From Sphingomonas rosea (lineage in GTDB: Bacteria; Pseudomonadota; Alphaproteobacteria; Sphingomonadales; Sphingomonadaceae): a stretch of 64,000 nt of DNA. Both the position numbers and the translations under genes were made by a program. Shown in pieces: positions 49,498-57,308 of this stretch (positions are counted from its first letter, which is position 1; the number at the start of each line of letters is the position of its first letter). The notes under the pieces are model-generated. The model was not told the origin of the DNA, did not search any database, and was given only the letters and a program-made list of their open reading frames with translations. The DNA lies in contig NZ_BAABBR010000001.1 of NCBI RefSeq assembly GCF_039538065.1, positions 968,501 through 1,032,500 on the forward strand, given 5' to 3'.

Positions 49498-50589
49498 TCA
49501 GACCGGTCGTGGGGTGACGATGATCTCGGTTCGGTAGCCCTCGCCATCGTGCCCGCTCGTCACGGTCCCGCTGAGCTGCTGCGCCGAATGGGCGATGAGC
49601 CGCAGCCCGATGCCGGTCCGGCTGCGCGGCTCGGTGGTCGCGGGCCGCGATCCAGTGTCCTGGCAGGTCAGCCGGTAGCGACCGCCCTCGAGCGCTTCGC
49701 CGCGGAAAATGATCGCGCCCTTGCCGTCGCCGACCGAATGCTTGACCGCATTGGCGGCAAGCTCGTTCACGATCGTGCCAAGATTGGCGGCCTCACGCGC
49801 TTCCACGTCGAGCGGATCGAACTGACCCGTCACTGACACTGCCGGCGGCTGCGACTGGTCGATCAGCTTGACCACCTCGCCCAGATAAGCGGCGAGGTCG
49901 ACCCGCCGCTGACTGCCGTCGCTGAGGTGGCGGTGGAGCAGCGACACGGTGTCGATCTGCTGCGCCACGCGGTCGAGCACCTGGCCGGCGTGCGGATCCT
50001 CCTCAGACCGGCGCTCGAGCCGGACGAAGGCGGCCACGGTGCTCAGCGAGTTCTTGATCCGGTGATCCATTTCGTTGCGCAGCACGGCCTCGGACGCGAT
50101 GACCTGGCGCAGTTCGATCTGAGTCATGACCTGCCGGGCGAGGACTTCGAGCGCGTCGCGCTGCAGCGGCGTCAGGGTGCGTGGCTTCCGGTCGAGCACG
50201 CAGAGCGTGCCCAAGGGAACACCCGCAGCCGTGCGGAGCAGCGCGCCCGCATAGAAGCGCATGCCGTCCTCGCCGGCGCAAAGCGGATTGTCGCGGGTCC
50301 GCTCGTCGGCGTGCGTATCGGGGATTTCGACGAAGTCATTCTCGCGGATCACATGCGCGCAGATCGAGCTTTCGAGCGGCGTCTCGCTGCAGCCGAGCCC
50401 GACCTCGGCCTTGAACCACTGCCGGTCGGCGTCGACCAGCGACACGAGGCTTACCGGGACGTCGCACAGGCGCGCCGCCAGGGTCACGATGTCGTCAAAG
50501 TCCCGTTCCCGCGGGGTATCGAGAATATTGTAGGACCGAAGCACGCCAAGGCGGGGATCGAGCAGATCGTCAGACGACACGTACGCCAA
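49498..50589 (-). CDS. Soluble GAF-domain sensor histidine kinase (HisKA_2/HWE type)
   Basis: 363 residues, no membrane segment. GAF domain about 15-155 (FDDIVTLAARLCDVPVSLVSLVDADRQWFKAEVG ... LRTAAGVPLGTLCVLD), then HisKA_2 dimerisation with phospho-acceptor H176 in EMDHRIKNSL and HATPase_c with NELAANAVKHS and GIGLRLI. The family pairs with response regulators of the alphaproteobacterial general stress response or similar pathways; no regulator is nearby, so it is an orphan. GAF ligand unknown. Start ATG 50589. Confidence 0.9.
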   Translation of the reverse strand: MAYVSSDDLLDPRLGVLRSYNILDTPRERDFDDIVTLAARLCDVPVSLVSLVDADRQWFKAEVGLGCSETPLESSICAHVIRENDFVEIPDTHADERTRDNPLCAGEDGMRFYAGALLRTAAGVPLGTLCVLDRKPRTLTPLQRDALEVLARQVMTQIELRQVIASEAVLRNEMDHRIKNSLSTVAAFVRLERRSEEDPHAGQVLDRVAQQIDTVSLLHRHLSDGSQRRVDLAAYLGEVVKLIDQSQPPAVSVTGQFDPLDVEAREAANLGTIVNELAANAVKHSVGDGKGAIIFRGEALEGGRYRLTCQDTGSRPATTEPRSRTGIGLRLIAHSAQQLSGTVTSGHDGEGYRTEIIVTPRPV

Positions 50590-50651
50590 ACCCCTTCCTG
50601 TCAGACCCCTTCAACCGGTTGCCATCGATTGTGGCGCTAATGGGGAAGGGG

Positions 50652-50727
50652 TGGTGCCCAGAGCCGGGATCGAACCAGCGACACTGCGATTTTCAGTCGC
50701 ATGCTCTACCAACTGAGCTATCTGGGC
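50652..50727 (-). tRNA. tRNA-Phe(GAA)
   Basis: 76-nt cloverleaf including encoded CCA. Acceptor GCCCAGA pairs with TCTGGGC; D-arm GCTC-AGTTGGTAGA-GAGC, anticodon arm TGCGA-CTGAAAA-TCGCA with anticodon GAA, T-arm CTGGTTCGATCCCGG. Discriminator A. It lies 44 bp downstream of yacG on the same strand, completing an infA-maf-RNase-yacG-tRNA-Phe block. Confidence 0.97.
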
Positions 50728-50771
50728 CCACGGTCACGCGGGCAGGCCGAACGGCCTTGCGAGCGGTTCCC

Positions 50772-50948
50772 CTAACGAGGGTCCCCGTCGCTGTCCAGCC
50801 CGGGATCGGCCGGCGGCCCCGGAATACGATAGCCTTCACCGAGCCACTGCAGGAGATCGCGGTCCTTGCACCCGCGCGAGCAGAAGGGCGCGTGATCCGG
50901 GCTGGCCGGTTTCTTGCACAAGGGACAGGGCTTAGACGGGTTCGGCAT
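50772..50948 (-). CDS. yacG: DNA gyrase inhibitor YacG
   Basis: 58 residues, too short to stand out by length. It has the YacG zinc motif C8-x2-C11-x11-C23-x3-C27 (PCPLCKKP ... APFCSRGCKDRD), then LLQWLGEGYRIPG, the family's second half. YacG binds GyrB and inhibits gyrase. The ATG at 50948 lies inside the end of the RNase gene (17-bp overlap, 50932-50948), so it is translationally coupled. It fits the usual alphaproteobacterial neighbourhood. Confidence 0.93.
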   Translation of the reverse strand: MPNPSKPCPLCKKPASPDHAPFCSRGCKDRDLLQWLGEGYRIPGPPADPGLDSDGDPR

Positions 50949-51885
50949 GGCCGCCAGAGATGGCGAGCGCGGGATCGGACCGCAAGGTGATCGCGCCGCC
51001 GCGCTGCCGACCCAGTGCCGCCAGCCAGCCGGAATGCCGCTCGAACACCGCCGCGACGCGGGGATTCACGGCGAGCCGCGCTGGCCCGTGATCCCTCGCC
51101 GCCCGCCGGAGCAGCGCCCGCGCCGCAAAGGCTGAGGCATCATGCGCGAGTTCGAGCAGCGACGGGCGGCGCCGCGGCCGGACCACTTGCAGGAAGCCGA
51201 AGCCGTTGACTGCGGTCCGCTCGAACGCTTCGCCCGCGAGCGTCGCATCGAGCGCGGCGGCGGCCGCCTGGCGCGCGTCCTTGCCGGGCGTGCTCGGCAG
51301 ATCGATGCCGATACTGCCCTGGAGGTCGAGCCGCCGGATCGCCGCCCCTGCCGCTGCCGCGCCGGCCACCGCGAGCTCGCCGGGCTTGAGCCAGCCATCG
51401 ACGTCGATCACCGTCATCGCCGGGGTGAGCGCCACCAGCAATTCGCCCCCGACGAAGGCGATCCGTCCGGTGTCGGCCTCGGCGAGAAGGTCGTCCCACC
51501 CAGCCTCGCTCAATCGATCACGCCCCGCCGGCGGAAAGGGAAGGTCAGTCGCTTCGACCGCGTCGGAAACGGGCGCGACATCGGCGCTCACCGCACGGCC
51601 AAGCGCCCGCTTCCACGGTTCGGGTCCGGGCAGCGCAGGCCGCGTGATCTCGATGGTGATGCGGGCACCCTCGCTTACCCCCGCCGGCCGCGCCGCCAGC
51701 AGCACTTCCGTCCCGTCCTCGAGCTTTGCCAGCGCCCGCGGCCGCACTGCGGCCAGCCGCCCGCGCACCACCTCGCCCGCCCGGCGCATGCCTTCGGGCG
51801 CGATCCGCGCGGCAAGGATCCGGTCGCCGTCGACGAGGGCGTATCGGGTCTCCCCGATCCCCTCCTCGCGGAGCCATTCAGGCAA
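50932..51885 (-). CDS. Compact RNase E/G family ribonuclease
   Basis: 317 residues, much shorter than the RNase E (>400 in its catalytic half). N-terminal S1-like segment (RYALVDGDRILAARIA), then a catalytic domain with D161 in VIDVDG and D195 in SIGIDLPS, aligned with the RNase E active-site Asp303 and Asp346. The Zn-link cysteine pair and the scaffold domain of RNase E are missing. It may mature rRNA or tRNA; it ends within yacG and overlaps maf at its start, the conserved order of this locus. Confidence 0.85.
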   Translation of the reverse strand: MPEWLREEGIGETRYALVDGDRILAARIAPEGMRRAGEVVRGRLAAVRPRALAKLEDGTEVLLAARPAGVSEGARITIEITRPALPGPEPWKRALGRAVSADVAPVSDAVEATDLPFPPAGRDRLSEAGWDDLLAEADTGRIAFVGGELLVALTPAMTVIDVDGWLKPGELAVAGAAAAGAAIRRLDLQGSIGIDLPSTPGKDARQAAAAALDATLAGEAFERTAVNGFGFLQVVRPRRRPSLLELAHDASAFAARALLRRAARDHGPARLAVNPRVAAVFERHSGWLAALGRQRGGAITLRSDPALAISGGHAEPV

Positions 51886-52450
51886 GCGGATAGCCCGCGC
51901 TCTTCAGGAGCAATCGGGTCTCGGCCAGCGGCAGGCCGACGACGTTCGACCAGCTCCCGGCCATGAAGCGGACATAGACTTCGCCATAGCCCTGAAGCGC
52001 ATAACCGCCGGCCTTGCCGCGCCATTCGCCATGGCTGGCATAATAGTCGATTTCTTCGGCCGAGAGCCGCTTCATCGCGATCACCGTCTCGACGAGCTTG
52101 GTCCGGAGCTTTTGCCCCGGAGCGGCGAGCGCGACGCCGGTCAGCACCTTGTGCCGCCGGCCGCTCAGCAGCGCCATGCAGCGGCGCAGCGTTTCCTCGT
52201 CCTCGACCTTGGGCAGGATCCGGCGCCCGACCGCGACCACCGTGTCAGCCGCGAGCACCAGCGCTTGCGGTTCGACCGCGGCGATCGCCGCCGCCTTCTC
52301 GCTCGCCAGCCGGAGCGCATGGGGGCGCGGGAGTTCGTCCTTGCCCGGTTCCTCGTCGATGTCGGCCGGCCGGACCGCGTCCGGGGTCACGCCGATGCGC
52401 GCGAGCAGGTCGACCCGGCGCGGACTCGCCGAGGCGAGGACCAGGCGCAT
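51878..52450 (-). CDS. maf: Maf family nucleotide pyrophosphatase
   Basis: 190 residues. LVLASASPRRVDLLARIGV opens the fold and VLAADTVVAVGRRILPKVEDEE carries the catalytic Asp/Lys/Glu residues. Maf proteins hydrolyse non-canonical dNTP/NTPs (dTTP, UTP, pseudo-UTP or modified m5UTP, m5CTP) and limit their misincorporation or cell division. YYASHGEWRGKAGGYALQGYG is the second conserved block. Overlaps the RNase gene by 8 bp and follows infA by 9 bp. Confidence 0.95.
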   Translation of the reverse strand: MRLVLASASPRRVDLLARIGVTPDAVRPADIDEEPGKDELPRPHALRLASEKAAAIAAVEPQALVLAADTVVAVGRRILPKVEDEETLRRCMALLSGRRHKVLTGVALAAPGQKLRTKLVETVIAMKRLSAEEIDYYASHGEWRGKAGGYALQGYGEVYVRFMAGSWSNVVGLPLAETRLLLKSAGYPLA

Positions 52451-52459
52451 GGACTCGGC

Positions 52460-52711
52460 TTAGCCGTTGTAGCCGGGAGGACCCGCGCGGCCGGGCATGA
52501 AGCGATAGGTGATGCGGCCCTTGGTCAGGTCGTAAGGGGTCAGTTCGACCAGCACTTCGTCGCCGGTGAGCACGCGGATGCGGTTCTTGCGCATCTTGCC
52601 GGCCGTGTGGCCCAGGATCTCGTGGCCATTCTCGAGTTCGACGCGAAACATCGCGTTGGGGAGGAGTTCGACCACCCGCCCACGCATCTCGAGAAGTTCT
52701 TCCTTGGCCAT
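52460..52711 (-). CDS. infA: Translation initiation factor IF-1
   Basis: 83 residues. The OB-fold core [71 protein letters not shown] is standard, but it is followed by an 11-residue tail ([12 protein letters not shown]) absent from typical 72-residue IF-1. IF-1 occupies the ribosomal A site and aids IF-2 and IF-3. First gene of the infA-maf-RNase-yacG run. (Core quoted in motif form: [19 protein letters not shown] start, [11 protein letters not shown] end.). Confidence 0.96.
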   Translation of the reverse strand: MAKEELLEMRGRVVELLPNAMFRVELENGHEILGHTAGKMRKNRIRVLTGDEVLVELTPYDLTKGRITYRFMPGRAGPPGYNG

Positions 52712-52784
52712 GCAAATCCTTCGTGTCTGGTGCTTTTCTTGGGCGCGCCCTTAGCGGGGAAGGGGGCAAAAGGGAAGGTGGGGA

Positions 52785-54113
52785 CTAGTCCTCGACCTTC
52801 TCGCGCCGGTGCCGTCGTCGGACCAGCAGCTTGTCGATCTTGCGCCCGTCGAGATCGACGACCTCGAAGCGCCAGCCGTCATGGTCGAAGCATTCGCCCG
52901 TCACCGGCAGGTGCTTGAGCACCGCCAGCGCGAAACCGGCGACGGTGGAATAGTCGCGGTCGGCGGTGAGATTGATCCCCAGCCGGTCCTCGAGACAGTC
53001 GGCATTGGCCGAGCCCGAGACAAGGAAACTGCCGTCCTCGCGCTCGACCAGCGGAGGATCGTCGTCGTCGTCGGCATCGTTGGCGAAGGTGCCGGCAAGC
53101 GCGGCGAGGATCGAGCCCGGGGTCACGATCCCGTCGAGATGGCCATATTCGTCGTGAACCAGCGCCAGCGGCACTTCGGCCGAGCGCAGCACGGTCAGCG
53201 CGTCCATCGCGTCCATGACGTCGGGAATGACCTGCGCCTTGCGGGCCAGCGCGCGCAGGTCGAGTGGGCGGCCGTCGAGCATCGCGTCGAGCATGTCGCG
53301 GGTCTGGATCACGCCGACGATCTTCTCGACCGTACCCTCGGCAACCGGAAGACGGCTGTGCGGGGTCTCGGCCAGCGCGGCGCGAAGCTGGTCGGGCGTG
53401 CTGTCGATGTCGATCCAGTCGACCTCGGTCCGCGGGGTCATCACCTCGCGCACCGGGCGGTCGGCGAGCCGGACGATTCCCGAAATGATCGCCCGCTCCG
53501 ATTCCTCGAGGACGCCGGCGGTCTGCGCCTCGGCAACCACCAGGTGAAGCTCCTCGGCAGTGACCTGGTTCTCGTTGGTCCGGTTGAGCCCGAGCACGCG
53601 GAAGATCAGCATGCTGCTCTTGTCGAGCACCCACACCAACGGCGACGTCACCTTGCTCAGCAGGAGCATCGGCCGCGCGACGAGCGTCGCGATCCGCTCG
53701 GGATTGCGCAGCGCGAACTGCTTGGGGACGAGCTCGCCGACGATCAGCGAGAGATAGGTCGTCACCGCGATGACCAGCCCGAAGCCGACCTGCTTGGCGA
53801 GGTCGGGATCGAGGCCCAGGAATTGGAGCCGCTGCGCCACCGGATCGCCGAGGCTCGCGCCCGAGTAGGCGCCGGCGAGAATCCCGATCAGCGTGATCCC
53901 GATCTGCACGGTCGAAAGGAAGCGGCCGGGGTCCGAGGCGAGATGGAGCGCCACCTTGGCCCCGCCGCTGCCGCTCTTGGCGAGCGCCTTCAGCCGCGCC
54001 TCGCGCGCCGAAACGATCGCCAGTTCGCTCATCGCGAAGACGCCGTTCAACGCGATCAACGCGAGGATCAGGACCAGGTCGAACCAGGGAAAGGGGAGCA
54101 GGGTGCCGCTCAT
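52785..54113 (-). CDS. CNNM/CorC family membrane protein (DUF21-CBS-CorC_HlyC)
   Basis: 442 residues. N-terminal DUF21 membrane domain (LVLILALIALNGVFAMSELAIVSAR; about three to four helices to residue 190), CBS pair (about 205-325; VMTPRTEVDWIDID, VIQTRDMLDAML, LVHDEYGHLDGIVTPG) and a C-terminal CorC_HlyC domain (SANADCLEDRLGINL ... GWRFEVVDLDGRKIDKLLV). The family includes Mg2+/Co2+ efflux and membrane-associated functions. Often annotated as hemolysin-like, which is misleading. Divergent from the OmpA gene. Confidence 0.93.
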   Translation of the reverse strand: MSGTLLPFPWFDLVLILALIALNGVFAMSELAIVSAREARLKALAKSGSGGAKVALHLASDPGRFLSTVQIGITLIGILAGAYSGASLGDPVAQRLQFLGLDPDLAKQVGFGLVIAVTTYLSLIVGELVPKQFALRNPERIATLVARPMLLLSKVTSPLVWVLDKSSMLIFRVLGLNRTNENQVTAEELHLVVAEAQTAGVLEESERAIISGIVRLADRPVREVMTPRTEVDWIDIDSTPDQLRAALAETPHSRLPVAEGTVEKIVGVIQTRDMLDAMLDGRPLDLRALARKAQVIPDVMDAMDALTVLRSAEVPLALVHDEYGHLDGIVTPGSILAALAGTFANDADDDDDPPLVEREDGSFLVSGSANADCLEDRLGINLTADRDYSTVAGFALAVLKHLPVTGECFDHDGWRFEVVDLDGRKIDKLLVRRRHRREKVED

Positions 54114-54175
54114 CGAGGGGTCAGCTATTAGCCTTCATTCGTCGTCAGCGGCAAGGTGCCGGTCGTTATGGAGAC

Positions 54176-54201
54176 GGAACCATCCGCAACCGCCGCCGGT
54201 T
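54176..54201 (+). promoter_or_regulatory. Candidate EcfG-type general stress promoter
   Basis: GGAAC (54176-54180) is followed after 17 nt by GGTT (54198-54201), resembling the GGAAC-N16/17-CGTT promoter of alphaproteobacterial EcfG sigma factors. The first base of the -10 differs and the single match could be chance. It would give a ~35-nt leader to the OmpA lipoprotein gene. Confidence 0.3.
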
Positions 54202-54240
54202 TCCTCGCCGAAATAAATTCACGAACGGGAGAGTAACACG

Positions 54241-54909
54241 ATGACCAATGGCAAGAAGCTGACGATCGGCCTGATGGCCGCCTCGCTGATGGCGACCAGC
54301 GCCTGCACGACCAACCCCGAGACCGGCAACCGCCGCCTCAGCAACACTGGCCTCGGCGCGATCCTCGGCACCGGCGCTGGCTATATCCTCGGCGACATCA
54401 TCGGCGGCCGCAACAGCCGCACCGAGCAGATCATCGGCGCGGGCATCGGTGCCCTCGGTGGCGCTGCCGTCGGTCGCTACATGGACCAGCAGGAAGCCGA
54501 GCTTCGCCGCGAGACCGCCGGCACCGGCGTCGACGTCATCCGCCAGGGCGACGACCTCGTCCTGCGCATGCCGAGCGGGATCACCTTCGCCTACAACCGC
54601 TACGACATCCAGCCGCAGTTCCAGTCGACCCTGAACGAGGTCGCGAGCACGCTGTCGCAGTACAACCAGACCTACATCGACATCTACGGTCACACCGATT
54701 CGAGCGGGTCGAACTCGTACAACCAGACGCTGTCCGAGCGCCGCGCCGATTCGGTCGCCAGCTATCTCTCGGCCCGCGGCGTCGCCCGCGCCCGCATGGC
54801 GACCCGCGGCTTCGGCGAGACCCAGCTGCTGGTGAACCCGGAGCGCACCGAGGCCGACCGCGCCGCCAACCGCCGCGTCGAGATCAAGGTCGTTCCCTTC
54901 CGCGGCTAA
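54241..54909 (+). CDS. OmpA family outer-membrane lipoprotein
   Basis: 222 residues. Lipoprotein leader with C22 in MATSAC; residues about 36-78 form a glycine zipper (GLGAILGTGAGYILGDIIGG ... IIGAGIGALGGAAVGRYM); the C-terminal OmpA peptidoglycan-binding domain starts about 100 with FAYNRYDIQPQF and contains YGHTDSSGSNSYNQTLSERRADSVASYL and NRRVEIKV. It likely tethers the outer membrane to peptidoglycan. Strong Shine-Dalgarno AGAG near the start; followed by a strong terminator, so monocistronic. Confidence 0.95.
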   Translation: MTNGKKLTIGLMAASLMATSACTTNPETGNRRLSNTGLGAILGTGAGYILGDIIGGRNSRTEQIIGAGIGALGGAAVGRYMDQQEAELRRETAGTGVDVIRQGDDLVLRMPSGITFAYNRYDIQPQFQSTLNEVASTLSQYNQTYIDIYGHTDSSGSNSYNQTLSERRADSVASYLSARGVARARMATRGFGETQLLVNPERTEADRAANRRVEIKVVPFRG

Positions 54910-54922
54910 CAACCGTCATTCG

Positions 54923-54957
54923 CCCCGGTCGCGCCACGAGCGCGGCCGGGGTTTTTT
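54923..54957 (+). terminator. Strong intrinsic terminator of the OmpA lipoprotein gene
   Basis: CCCCGGTCGCGC (54923-54934), loop CACGA, GCGCGGCCGGGG (54940-54951), 12-bp stem with one wobble, then T6 (54952-54957). The T-run overlaps the convergent tadA stop. Confidence 0.9.
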
Positions 54958-55408
54958 AACGCCGTTGCGTGAAGAAGGTCCGCAACTGCGCGGCCGCTTC
55001 CTCCTCGCCGATCCCGCCGATGACGTCGGGCCGGTGATGGCAGGTCGGCTGCCCGAACAATCGCGGCCCGTGAAGCACCGCGCCGCCCTTGGGGTCCTCG
55101 GCGGCAAAGCGAAGTTCGGCGATCCGGGCGAGCGCGATCGCCCCCGCGCACATCGCGCAGGGCTCGAGGCTGACCCATAAGGTACATTTGTCGAGCCGGC
55201 TGGTGCCGAGCGCTGCCGCGGCCGCGCGCATGGCGACCATCTCGGCGTGGGCCGTGGGGTCTTGGCCGGCGCGCATCGCATTGCGGCCTTCGCCGACGAT
55301 CCGGTCACCCAAGGTCACCACCGCGCCGACCGGCACTTCGCCCGCCTCGGCCGCTTCGGCGGCAAGGTCGAGCGCGCGGCGCATGGGGGAGGGAAGCGGG
55401 AAGCCCAT
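54956..55408 (-). CDS. tadA: tRNA-specific adenosine deaminase TadA
   Basis: 150 residues, cytidine-deaminase fold. Zinc ligands H54 (HAE, with catalytic E56) and C84/C87 (PCAMC) are present. It deaminates A34 to inosine in tRNA-Arg(ACG), an essential wobble modification. The stop TAA at 54956-54958 overlaps the T-run of the terminator from the opposite strand. A small unknown gene follows upstream by 21 bp on the same strand. Confidence 0.95.
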   Translation of the reverse strand: MGFPLPSPMRRALDLAAEAAEAGEVPVGAVVTLGDRIVGEGRNAMRAGQDPTAHAEMVAMRAAAAALGTSRLDKCTLWVSLEPCAMCAGAIALARIAELRFAAEDPKGGAVLHGPRLFGQPTCHHRPDVIGGIGEEEAAAQLRTFFTQRR

Positions 55409-55429
55409 GGCCTCCCGCTTGCCGCCTGA

Positions 55430-55726
55430 TCAGCGCTGCGTCGAGTCGGTCGTCTCGGCCGTGTTGGCCGGCACGGCCTGGTTGCCGCTCGGCGCGATGC
55501 GGATTTCAGGAACCTTCACGGTGCGCTCGCCGGTGCCGATCTCGACCTTGCCGGTGGACACGTCGAACTTGGGCGCCTGCCCGCCCTTGGCGACAACGCC
55601 ATTGCCGGTGGTGGAAACCGACGGCACCTGCGCCGGCTGAGTCTGGTTGATGTTGACGAAGCCCGTCGCGACCGCGGCGATGCCGGCGACTACCACCAGG
55701 ATGAGTAAGAGGATGATCGCGCGCAC
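55430..55726 (-). CDS. Unknown small single-pass membrane protein
   Basis: 98 residues from GTG 55726, preceded by AGGAGA 8 nt upstream; a longer frame to 55795 lacks a Shine-Dalgarno. One N-terminal membrane helix (AIILLLILVVVAGIAAVATGFV), then a polar, Thr/Val/Pro-rich segment, low in charge, ending in a Thr/Asp/Gln tail. No family recognised. The layout suggests a bitopic periplasmic-facing protein. It lies upstream of tadA on the same strand with a 21-bp gap and may be co-transcribed with it. Confidence 0.8.
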   Translation of the reverse strand: MRAIILLLILVVVAGIAAVATGFVNINQTQPAQVPSVSTTGNGVVAKGGQAPKFDVSTGKVEIGTGERTVKVPEIRIAPSGNQAVPANTAETTDSTQR

Positions 55727-55785
55727 GGGTCTTGTTCTCCTGTTCGTTTCGCCTCGGCAACGCACCAGCGGCGAGCCGGTTGCGG

Positions 55786-55814
55786 TTGACGACATGGGCC
55801 CGAGCAGTTAGGGG
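55786..55814 (+). promoter_or_regulatory. Candidate rpmB promoter
   Basis: TTGACG (55786-55791, 5/6) with a 17-nt spacer to TAGGGG (55809-55814), a weak -10. Start would be about 55821, about 54 nt before the ATG of rpmB. Confidence 0.35.
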
Positions 55815-55874
55815 GCAGCGCTTTCCGGGAGCACTCACAAGAGTGCGCCCTCGATCAATCACGGGATAGAACCA

Positions 55875-56165
55875 ATGGCGCGCGTCTGCGAGCTGACCGG
55901 CAAGGGCCGGCAGGTGGGTAACAATGTTTCCCACGCGAACAACAAGACCAAGCGGACGTTTCTGCCGAACCTGCAGAACGTGACCCTGATCAGCGATTCG
56001 CTGGGCAAGAGCGTCAAGCTGCGCGTCTCGACCCACGGCCTGCGTTCGGTCGAGCATGTCGGCGGCCTCGACAACTGGCTCACCAAGACCAGCGAAGAGA
56101 AGCTCGGCACCGAAGCCCGCAAGCTGAAGCGCGAGCTCGCCAAGAAGGCCAAGGCGGCCGCCTGA
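55875..56165 (+). CDS. rpmB: 50S ribosomal protein L28
   Basis: 96 residues. [27 protein letters not shown] start, [13 protein letters not shown] and the [19 protein letters not shown] segment typical of the alphaproteobacterial L28, which is longer than the ~78-residue E. coli form. It carries one Cys (C5) and lacks a full zinc ribbon. Own promoter; adjacent genes on the opposite strand suggest monocistronic transcription. Confidence 0.97.
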   Translation: MARVCELTGKGRQVGNNVSHANNKTKRTFLPNLQNVTLISDSLGKSVKLRVSTHGLRSVEHVGGLDNWLTKTSEEKLGTEARKLKRELAKKAKAAA

Positions 56166-56172
56166 GCCTGGT

Positions 56173-56190
56173 GCCCGGTTTCGGCCGGGC
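56173..56190 (+). terminator. Short hairpin after rpmB
   Basis: GCCCGG (56173-56178), loop TTTCGG, CCGGGC (56185-56190), followed by CCTATTG. The stem is 6 bp and the T-tract is poor, so this is a weak terminator shared with the convergent phytase-like gene end. Confidence 0.4.
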
Positions 56191-56191
56191 C

Positions 56192-57187
56192 CTATTGTCC
56201 TGAAACAGCACGAGGCGCCGGGGCGTTGGCCGCGGCGCCTTCGCTTATGTCGATTCGCAGCAGCAGCGTCCGCCGCCAGCCGTCATTGTCGGTGACCGCC
56301 CAGAGCCGCGTTGCGCCGTCGGCCAGCCGCTCGGCCGCCAGTCCCTCCACATTGTCGAACGGCCCGAGCGACAGCCGCGCGATGCGCCGCAGCCTCAACC
56401 CGGCCCCGTCCCGTTCCAGCAGGGCCAGCCGGTTTCGCAGCCCGAGTGCCGTCACCTCGCGAACAGCGACGATTACGCGTCCGTCGGGCAGGCGCGTCGC
56501 ATCGGCGATCCCGCCCGTCCGTCCCGCCAGCGACAGCGAGGCGAATCGCCTGCCGCCGCGATAGAGCAGCGCCGAATCGCTCTCTTCGGGCAGCATCAGC
56601 AGGCCCGCGCGGGTGAAGACCATCGCCTCCACCCCCGCATTGCGCTTCCAGCCCTGCGCCGGGAGCGCCAGCCGGCGCGGCGGGCCACCGCCATAGATCC
56701 ACAGGCTGTGGCGGTTCTCGAAGGTCACCCAGGTTTGCGCGCCCTGTCGTGCGATCGCTTCGGAGTCGCGGAACCGACGGAAGGTCGGGACGCCCGGGCC
56801 ATCGGGCAGATCCGCGAACCGGCCCGGGCCCTTGCTGCCCGGCTTGGGCAAGGTGACGAGCACGCCCGAATCGCTGATCGCGAGCAGATGGCCGGAATCG
56901 CCGATCAGCAGTCCCGACAGCCCCGCGAGCCGCGGCTCCGTGCCCGAGACCTTCCATGCCCCCGTCACGCGCCACCCGGTGGGACCGCCGAGCGCGGGAA
57001 GCGGAATGGGGGTGTAGTGGATTGCGGCCATGCTCGGCGGCGCCGGCACACGGTCAGGCGACGAATCGATTCCATCGCCATGGAGAATCGCGACCATCAG
57101 CAAGGTCGCGAGCGCTGCAGGCAAACGCAGCAACCTGAACAGATGCTGTGGCCTGCGTTCAGGCTCGTTCAACTGCGAATCGCGCAT
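56192..57187 (-). CDS. Phytase-like esterase domain protein
   Basis: 331 residues. N-terminal ~20-residue polar lead then a hydrophobic stretch (ALATLLMVAILHG) consistent with a signal anchor; the remainder is the beta-propeller 'esterase-like activity of phytase family' domain with LAGLSGLLIGDSGHLLAISDSGVLVTL, DSEAIARQGAQTWVTFENRHSLW and GPFDNVEGLAAERLADG repeats. Substrate unknown. It lies between rpmB and cobT; the 121-bp gap before cobT probably holds its promoter. Confidence 0.85.
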   Translation of the reverse strand: MRDSQLNEPERRPQHLFRLLRLPAALATLLMVAILHGDGIDSSPDRVPAPPSMAAIHYTPIPLPALGGPTGWRVTGAWKVSGTEPRLAGLSGLLIGDSGHLLAISDSGVLVTLPKPGSKGPGRFADLPDGPGVPTFRRFRDSEAIARQGAQTWVTFENRHSLWIYGGGPPRRLALPAQGWKRNAGVEAMVFTRAGLLMLPEESDSALLYRGGRRFASLSLAGRTGGIADATRLPDGRVIVAVREVTALGLRNRLALLERDGAGLRLRRIARLSLGPFDNVEGLAAERLADGATRLWAVTDNDGWRRTLLLRIDISEGAAANAPAPRAVSGQ

Positions 57188-57308
57188 AAGCCCTTCAACG
57201 GACGGGCTTTTTCCCCCTGTCGGCCCGTCCGCCCAGATCCCTCGTGTCGCGTAACGAGGGGGGCCCGGCGGTCAGTAGCGTATAACCGCCGGGCCCACTC
57301 ATGGGCCT

